DNA from: Hymenochaete sp. R1
Lineage: Eukaryota; Basidiomycota; Agaricomycetes; Hymenochaetales; Hymenochaetaceae
Direction: 5' to 3'
DNA: 64,000 nt
Assembly (NCBI GenBank): GCA_019400425.1
Contig: JAFREE010000026.1
Coordinates: forward strand, 124,001 to 188,000
The position numbers and the translations under genes were made by a program. Below, piece by piece: positions 58,102 through 64,000 of the stretch; position 1 is the stretch's first letter; each line of letters starts with the position of its first letter. Below the pieces are notes generated by a model. It was not told the origin of the DNA, made no database searches, and saw only the letters and a program-made list of their open reading frames with translations.

Positions 58102-59991
58102 TGACTTGTAGACGTCGCTACTTCCCAATGGCAATGAATGGGGTGAGCATCGCAGACCATTTTTATCGTTAGATAAAACACTAATATGACCTTAACGTCA
58201 GTTAGATATGAGAGATAAAAGATCGATAGGGCAGAGGATACAACGAAACGGGAAACAGTTGCGAGCGACGTCCTACTTCCCCACCCCCAACTCAGTATCT
58301 ACTCTTATAAGTTTGGAGGGAGCTACATTCTATGTAAGCCTTTTTGTCATAAACATGTACGCGACAACGAAGAGGGACCGTAATATCAGATAAAGAAAAC
58401 GAGTTTATAAACCCATGATCACAAGGTTCAAAAGGATCCAGCGGGTACGCCTCGATGAGATACGGTTGGACCACTCTTGTTCTGCTCGTTGACGGCTTGC
58501 AAGATCAAGCTGGTTAATTGAATCTTTGGAAAGGGGAAGAACGGCATCAAGACGCGGCGGGTACCTTTCTTTCTCCCGCCTTCTTGAATTTCCGTTTCGT
58601 CTCTTTTCTTTCCCGTTTGCTCCTCGAGTCGATTTTCAGACAGGTTCGGTGTGTATGTATGTGCGGCAGGGTGAAGGATCATCATCTTCAAGCTCAGTCC
58701 GTGTCCCGTCTTTCTTTTTGTGCTTCTATTTTCCTTCTACTTTGGGACGCCCTTTCTGTCAGCCTCACTTTTCTAATCCTCTCCGTCTGATTCATTTGAT
58801 TCCCCGAGTTTGCAAACACAAGTCTCTTAAGTGAACGCTTGCTAATTTAGAGCGAGATACGTATGCACCCGGGTCAACGATGCTTCTAATCTCTCTACTC
58901 TTCGTCACCGGCTCAGTTTGGATATCTAAGCACTCCTTGTGAACGCACTGTATAGGTTTCGTAGGTGAGTCTTGTCCGTGAAAACGCAGTGGACATCGAA
59001 TGGCTTTGGAGGGTCGGCAAATGTTATCTTCCACTTCTTTCACCACGGCCTGGTTTTTCTCCATTCTCTCCTTTTCCTTCCTCTCTTTCCTTATTTTAGG
59101 CGAATTTGCATCAATTTTCAGCGAGATTCAGGACCTCTTCTGACTAATACCGGAGTCCTTTGCTATCATAGTCTTCGAACGAAGGACGCCCTTAATGATC
59201 CTCGTTCGTCAACTAGATGCATGGCAATCAGTGAGCCTTATTCTGAGCATTCTATGTAACCAGTATTGACTTCAGTGCCATAAACGTTTCTGAAACTGAG
59301 ATACAATCGCTTCTTCGCAGTAACATACAAAGCCTTCACGTATGCAAGTCATGGAGGGAGCGACAACCTGATTTGGTCTGTGTGTACAAGCATTCAACAT
59401 TTTATCTGCAGTCGAAAACCTCAATGCAAAGAACATAAAATCAATACGACTACTAACAGAAAAATGTTAGATATCGATTCTGCGCATATCGTTCTTAGGC
59501 TAAAACCCGACACTTCACGTCATGCTACGTTGCCCTTGAGACCAGAAACAATCTGTCCTTAAGCTTGCTACAGGCGGCTTCGGCGAATCGGTGATATGCT
59601 GAATAATCAAAGCTTTGACTCAGCGCATACAGAAGTCCGAAGATCCTCAAGTTAACATTCCCAACTGTTGCATTGCTAGTTTTGGTCGGGCTAGGCCCAT
59701 GGATACTCTTTAGTCCGAGAAGTATAAGATAGATAGGGTGAATAAAGTGAACGTGGATGAAGCGAGGAGCTGAAAGAGCTCAGAAGCTTGAAGTCGTCCC
59801 GGTGTCGCAATGAATTGAGAAGATAACGGCGCAGGTGCATGGCACACGGGATTACTCAGACTAGTAAGAGTATTGAGTATGGTTGGAAAAAAAGAGACGA
59901 AAACTTATTATTCTTATTATTAATATGTTATATTCAGTCCGGTTCCGTTGGAATTTAAAATTAAATAGCTTGTTGCTGAAAACGAAGCAAG

Positions 59992-59999
59992 TGACGTCA
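59992..59999. promoter_or_regulatory. Perfect CRE (TGACGTCA)
   Basis: A palindromic cAMP-response/ATF element 242 bp upstream of the phosphatase ATG. ATF/CREB bZIP factors such as fission-yeast Atf1 bind this sequence. Confidence 0.6.
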
Positions 60000-60022
60000 T
60001 AGTCTAGAGCGCTCTTTTATGA

Positions 60023-60030
60023 TGACGTAA
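60023..60030 (+). promoter_or_regulatory. CRE-like site (ATGACGTAA core)
   Basis: TGACGTAA preceded by GA lies 24 bp from the perfect CRE. It contains the ATGACGT core that Atf1-type factors bind. Confidence 0.5.
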
Positions 60031-60240
60031 TCAAGGAACCTCAGCGAGCTCCGTTTCCTACTTCTGTTTTTGGAAAATTAACCGAAGATCGCCGCCCGAC
60101 TCCTTCCTTTCTTGCCACGACCTCTCCTCCCGACACACCCTCCCTTCCTATCCGAGTCTCCTTCACCTTCTACCACAACCACAACCTCACCATCGAGGAC
60201 GACAGAGACGACGACGGCCATTGACGTACACGCCGTGCTG

Positions 60241-63200
60241 ATGGATGGATTCTTTGGCTCGACGCCGGCTCAGCCAGCCATCGACAATCGCAATGAGAAA
60301 GAGGATATAGATCTCTTTGCTCAGGCAATCGCTGGTCGCTTCAATAATCCCGACAAGCCATTGCTTACAGCAAGGCTTTCTCCAGCGCATTTCTCCTCAT
60401 CGTCAAACTCACCATCCAAAATGTCCAACGTCACCCCTACTGGCAACGTTAGCTCATCGTCTATCACCAGTGGGTTCCCCCGAATGCCATTCAACTTAAC
60501 GGCTCCGAAGCGCTCGAAGCCTGGACCTCTTCCCTCTTTACCATCATCGTCTTCATCGGAATTTACCACCGCAACTGCTTCGACGCTCCAAGATATCCTT
60601 AAATCTCCAAATATTCTTATCATTGATGTTCGACCCCATTCTTCCTACTCATCATACCGATTACCAAATGCAGTCTCTCTCTCTGTACCTTCCACCTTAC
60701 TCAAACGCCCCGCATTTAGTTTACAGAAGCTAGCCATAATGCTTCCGTCGATTTCCGCTCGCACTCGATTCCAGGCCTGGAACAAGGCGTCACGAATTCT
60801 CGTGTATGACGCAGACTCGGGGACCTTGCAAGAAGGTTCAAACCTTCTCGGACTCATGCGCAAGTTTCGTTCCGTGCATTTCCCCGGCGATGTCGCGTGG
60901 CTGCAGGGTGGCATTCAATGTCTCTGGAGGGAACACAGGCATTTGGTTGATGAAAATCCTCCCTCGGACGATGAAGAGGAATCGGAAGGGCCTTCTGTTC
61001 TTAGAGCACGGAACCTTCCTCAGTCAGCCTTCCAACAATCGTCAACGAACATGAAACTTGACACACGAAATGTACGGGACTCGCAACCCGTACAGTCAGG
61101 CGCCTCTCAGCATGATTCTTCGCAACGAATGACAGCGTCAAACCCGTTCTTCGACAACATTCGCCAAAACATGGAGCTGTCGCAGGGTATAACAGAGCGA
61201 ATACCCCTACGGCTTTCACCCTCCGTTGCTTCGCGTGTACGAGAAATACCTTTTGTTTGGCTGAGAAATATTGTCAGGAAGGCGGGTCATGATGAAGGAA
61301 CTGAAGCACTTGCAATGCAATTCTACAAGATAGAGCTTGGCGAACAAAGAAGGCTGCAAGGTGTCATGGCTCACCATTCGAACCAAAGTGATTTGAAAAC
61401 AAGCTCGGCCGAGAAGGGTAAGGTACCGGCAGCCGTAACTTCAGATGGGATATTTCCGTATAGCATTATTGCGGGTGTTGAGAAAGGAACCAAAAATAGG
61501 TACGCTTTCGCTATCCTCCATGCACAAATAAGCACGTACTCATGATTCATCTCAGGTACCAAAATATATGGCCCTTCGAGCATAGCCGCGTACGCCTCAA
61601 AGAACAAGCCCATGATGACTACGTGAATGCGTCACACGTTCAACCTTTGGGTACTCGGAGACGATATATCGCAACACAAGGCCCTCTTCCAACAACTTTC
61701 GCGGACTTCTGGTCGTGAGTATTCTGCTTGTTTATCATTGGAATCCAAATGTAGCTCCTCTTGTTTTTAAGTGTGGTTTGGGAGCAAGATGCACGCGTCC
61801 TCGTCATGTTGACTAAGCAATGGGAAGGTGGAAGCATCAAGTGCGGTCGGTACTGGGCCGATGGTCAATATGGCCCCTTTCGCCTCAGGTGCTTACACAG
61901 GGAAGGTAGCGAGGAAGAAGAAGATCCCGGCGGTGGATCATTTTTCGGAGGGAAGTCGGACCGGAGGTCTCTTTCAGTCGATGACGGACACAATCATACG
62001 ATCCGAAGGGTCTTTGAGTTGTCGCATACAGGGTGTCCGGACGAAAAAGCAAGAACTGTCACGCAGCTGCAATATCTTGGATGGCCAGACATGGACGTTC
62101 CTGCCAGTCCGAAGAGTTTGCTGAAGCTGATGTGGGACGTTAATAAGTTGGCTGAAGCATCCCGGGATGAAAAGGGGGCAAAACCAATCCTTTTGCATTG
62201 CTCGGCTGGCGTGGGTCGAACTGGGGCCTTCATCATGATCGACGCTGTTCTAGACGGAATAAGGAACGAGGTTCGTGCCCGGATTTTGAGAGAGAAGGCG
62301 CGCTCGTCGTCGACGTCGACGGTGTCCGATATTGCAAACATCAGAGCTGATGTGTGCACACCTCACCAAGGTCAACTTCAGCGGGTCCTTAGTGAGAATG
62401 CAATGGATGTAGATGCGAAGAGTAGCGTATTTTACCCTCCAGCGTCCGCACCACCGAAGTCACCCACTCCACCATCAACAGTAGGGAGTCAGTCGATTCA
62501 TTTCCATCGTGAGCGCCTCACGCCTGTCCCACCATTCCAAACTTCAAATCCTGTAGGAACACGGGAAGGGCAGGAAGTAAGCGAGTCCAACCGAGGTCAG
62601 GTCGTCAGACTCTCCATGGCGGGTAATGATGCACCGGATATCCACATTCCACTTGTGCCGTCGTCGGCGAGCCCGTCCGCGCAGCTTCAGACACCAAAGC
62701 CAAATGCATATAGGAGTCTGGAACCATCAGATTCTGGGTCGGGTGGAAGTGGTATAAGGTCACCCGTGCTTGTCCCGAACCAGACGCACCTACAGATGCA
62801 GCATCAAGAGTTGCTTCATCGTCGCATACAACATCACCAGCAACAACAATTGGAATCAGAAAGTAACCATCGGCATGAAAGGGAACAGAAGTACTTTCAA
62901 ACGCTCTCACACCACAGTAAACCGGTCATGAACGATTTCACAATCGCCGATGCGGATTCAATGTTCGAGAATGAAACCAACCCGGACTTTGCGATGGATA
63001 TCGAGGCTGTACCTCGCCCCGAGACGGTGATACGTGTTAAAGCGAAGGGCAGTGGTGGATCAGGCAGCGGGAGTGGGAGTACGAACATAAGCGGTGAAAG
63101 AAGGAACTCGGGCAGTGGTAGCAGCAGTGGTAGCGGGTCGGGCTCCGATGGACACCTCACTCGACCTCTGAGAAAAGCATTTGCTAATATGAGTAGCGCC

Positions 63201-64000
63201 GACGATGAATCTGGGGTCATGGAAAAGTTTGACATGATGCGACCACGGTGGTCCAAGGGGTCAGGCAACGAGAACGGGAGCGGGAGTGGAGAGGTGTCTG
63301 CAGGAAGCTCGTCAGATGTTAGTGGGAAAGTTTCGTCAGATAGCGTTGGAAGCGGGTCAGGATCTTCCCTTGGATTAGGAGCGTTCTCCAAACTGGGCGT
63401 CGACTCACCAGTTCCTTCACCGAGTCATAAACGCGAAGGGTTGAACTACCAGCCTGCATCAGCGGGAGCTGTCGTCACGATTCCGGAGGGCCGGCCCTTA
63501 CCTCCCCAATCCCAGTGGCCTACGAATATTTCAATGCAAAAACCAAGCCTTCTGGCGCCAAAACCACTACGACTGCAGCCAGCGGTACCTAATCTCTTCA
63601 AAGGTATGGAATCGAACTCCAGGCACTCAAGACCGACCGCGCAGTTGCCAGCACGGCATAGGTATGGAGGGAGTAAACGATCATCCTCCGTACAGTCTAC
63701 TACGAGCACATCACCCTCCGTTCCATCATCATCGTTGGAATCAAATTTACAATCGTCAGCGACCGATTCCTTCGAAACTCCTCCATCTGGCTCATCTTTA
63801 CAACCTTCCAGATCACCATCGTCTAAGCCATCTTTCGATGACCGGCAAAATGAGAATGACGGTAGGAACGAGACCAGAAAGGGTATGATGCAAGGGCGTG
63901 AACATGGTCACAGCGTCGGCTTCGGAAGTGATTCTGGTCTCGAGTCTGGGAAGGGCAGATCGACGGTTCATCACGATATTGAATCCGATTGGGACTCTCC
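60241..64000 (+). CDS. Rhodanese-PTP protein tyrosine phosphatase (Pyp1/Pyp2-like), 3' end outside window
   Basis: The protein probably dephosphorylates the activation-loop tyrosine of a MAP kinase, as Pyp1/Pyp2 and Ptp2/Ptp3 do in yeasts. Exons are 60241-61499, 61556-61714 and 61772 onward. An N-terminal rhodanese/CH2-type domain (LKSPNILIIDVRPHSSYSSY ... FPGDVAWLQGGIQCLW) lacks the catalytic Cys (VYDADSGT instead of YCxxG), so it is a docking rather than an enzymatic domain. The PTP domain shows NRYQNIWPFEHSRVRL (pTyr loop), YVNASHVQPLG, GWPDMDVPASP (WPD loop) and HCSAGVGRTG (P-loop, 62196-62225). About 590 low-complexity residues (Ser/Gly/His-rich) then follow to the window edge without the C-terminal Q-loop of the domain. 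MDGFFGSTP is the first in-frame ATG. Confidence 0.9.

Larger units (their letters stand above)
58102..60240. other. Intergenic and promoter region of the phosphatase gene
   Basis: About 2.1 kb. Short frames near 58500-59250 have no recognised features. The last 300 bp before 60241 contain two CRE-type sites and pyrimidine-rich leader sequence (60080-60200). The frame upstream of 60241 is open from about 60112 but has no ATG before 60241. Confidence 0.55.

Overview
The window is genomic DNA of a filamentous basidiomycete, most likely a mushroom-forming agaricomycete. The evidence is dense short spliceosomal introns (mostly 48-80 nt, GT-AG with one GC-AG), conserved fungal housekeeping genes, a secreted RlpA/expansin-like protein, and a dispersed family of F-box genes. 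I see no bacterial operons, CRISPR arrays, rRNA or recognisable transposons. The species and order cannot be named from sequence alone.

Layout. 1-5092 is a gene-free, microsatellite-rich stretch ending in a pyrimidine-rich promoter. 5093-11498 (+) encodes the Cyc8/Ssn6 TPR co-repressor, with one unusually long intron. 12495-16647 holds a decayed nucleotidyltransferase-like gene (-), some unassigned exon-like sequence, and an F-box gene (+) broken by one in-frame TGA. 16806-19017 (-) SRP68 and 19221-20721 (+) GET3 are divergent around 203 bp. 22311-24977 (-) is a Yap1/Pap1-type bZIP redox regulator. 24978-32768 is gene-poor except for a small secreted RlpA-like protein (29246-29914, -). 32769-37816 (-) is a Snf2/Sth1 chromatin-remodelling ATPase that carries an in-frame TGA in this sequence. 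Two genes of unknown function follow (38121-39791, +; 40042-40809, -). 41609-44843 (+) is Ku80 with a C-terminal DNA-PKcs-binding-type domain. 45721-49664 contains an intact F-box gene (+) next to an intact nucleotidyltransferase-like gene (-). 51166-53350 (+) is an unknown multi-exon gene. 53802-56298 (-) is the DEAD-box helicase DBP3, head-to-head with a third F-box gene (56464-58101, +). 60241 to the window end (+) is a rhodanese-PTP phosphatase of the Pyp1/Pyp2 type, cut off by the window edge.

How the parts relate. Cyc8, the Snf2-type ATPase and the bZIP factor are transcription and chromatin functions. SRP68 and GET3 serve the two main routes to the ER (co-translational, and tail-anchored post-translational). 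Ku80 is non-homologous end joining and DBP3 is ribosome biogenesis. The phosphatase probably restrains a stress MAP kinase and has CRE elements in its promoter. The accessory layer is the F-box family (three copies sharing a phase-2 intron after an N-terminal module) and the two nucleotidyltransferase-fold genes. Each nucleotidyltransferase gene lies next to an F-box gene, and in the first pair both partners are damaged.

All exon models were made by hand from reading frames, splice signals and family knowledge. Most sum to an exact multiple of three, but none is supported by transcript data.
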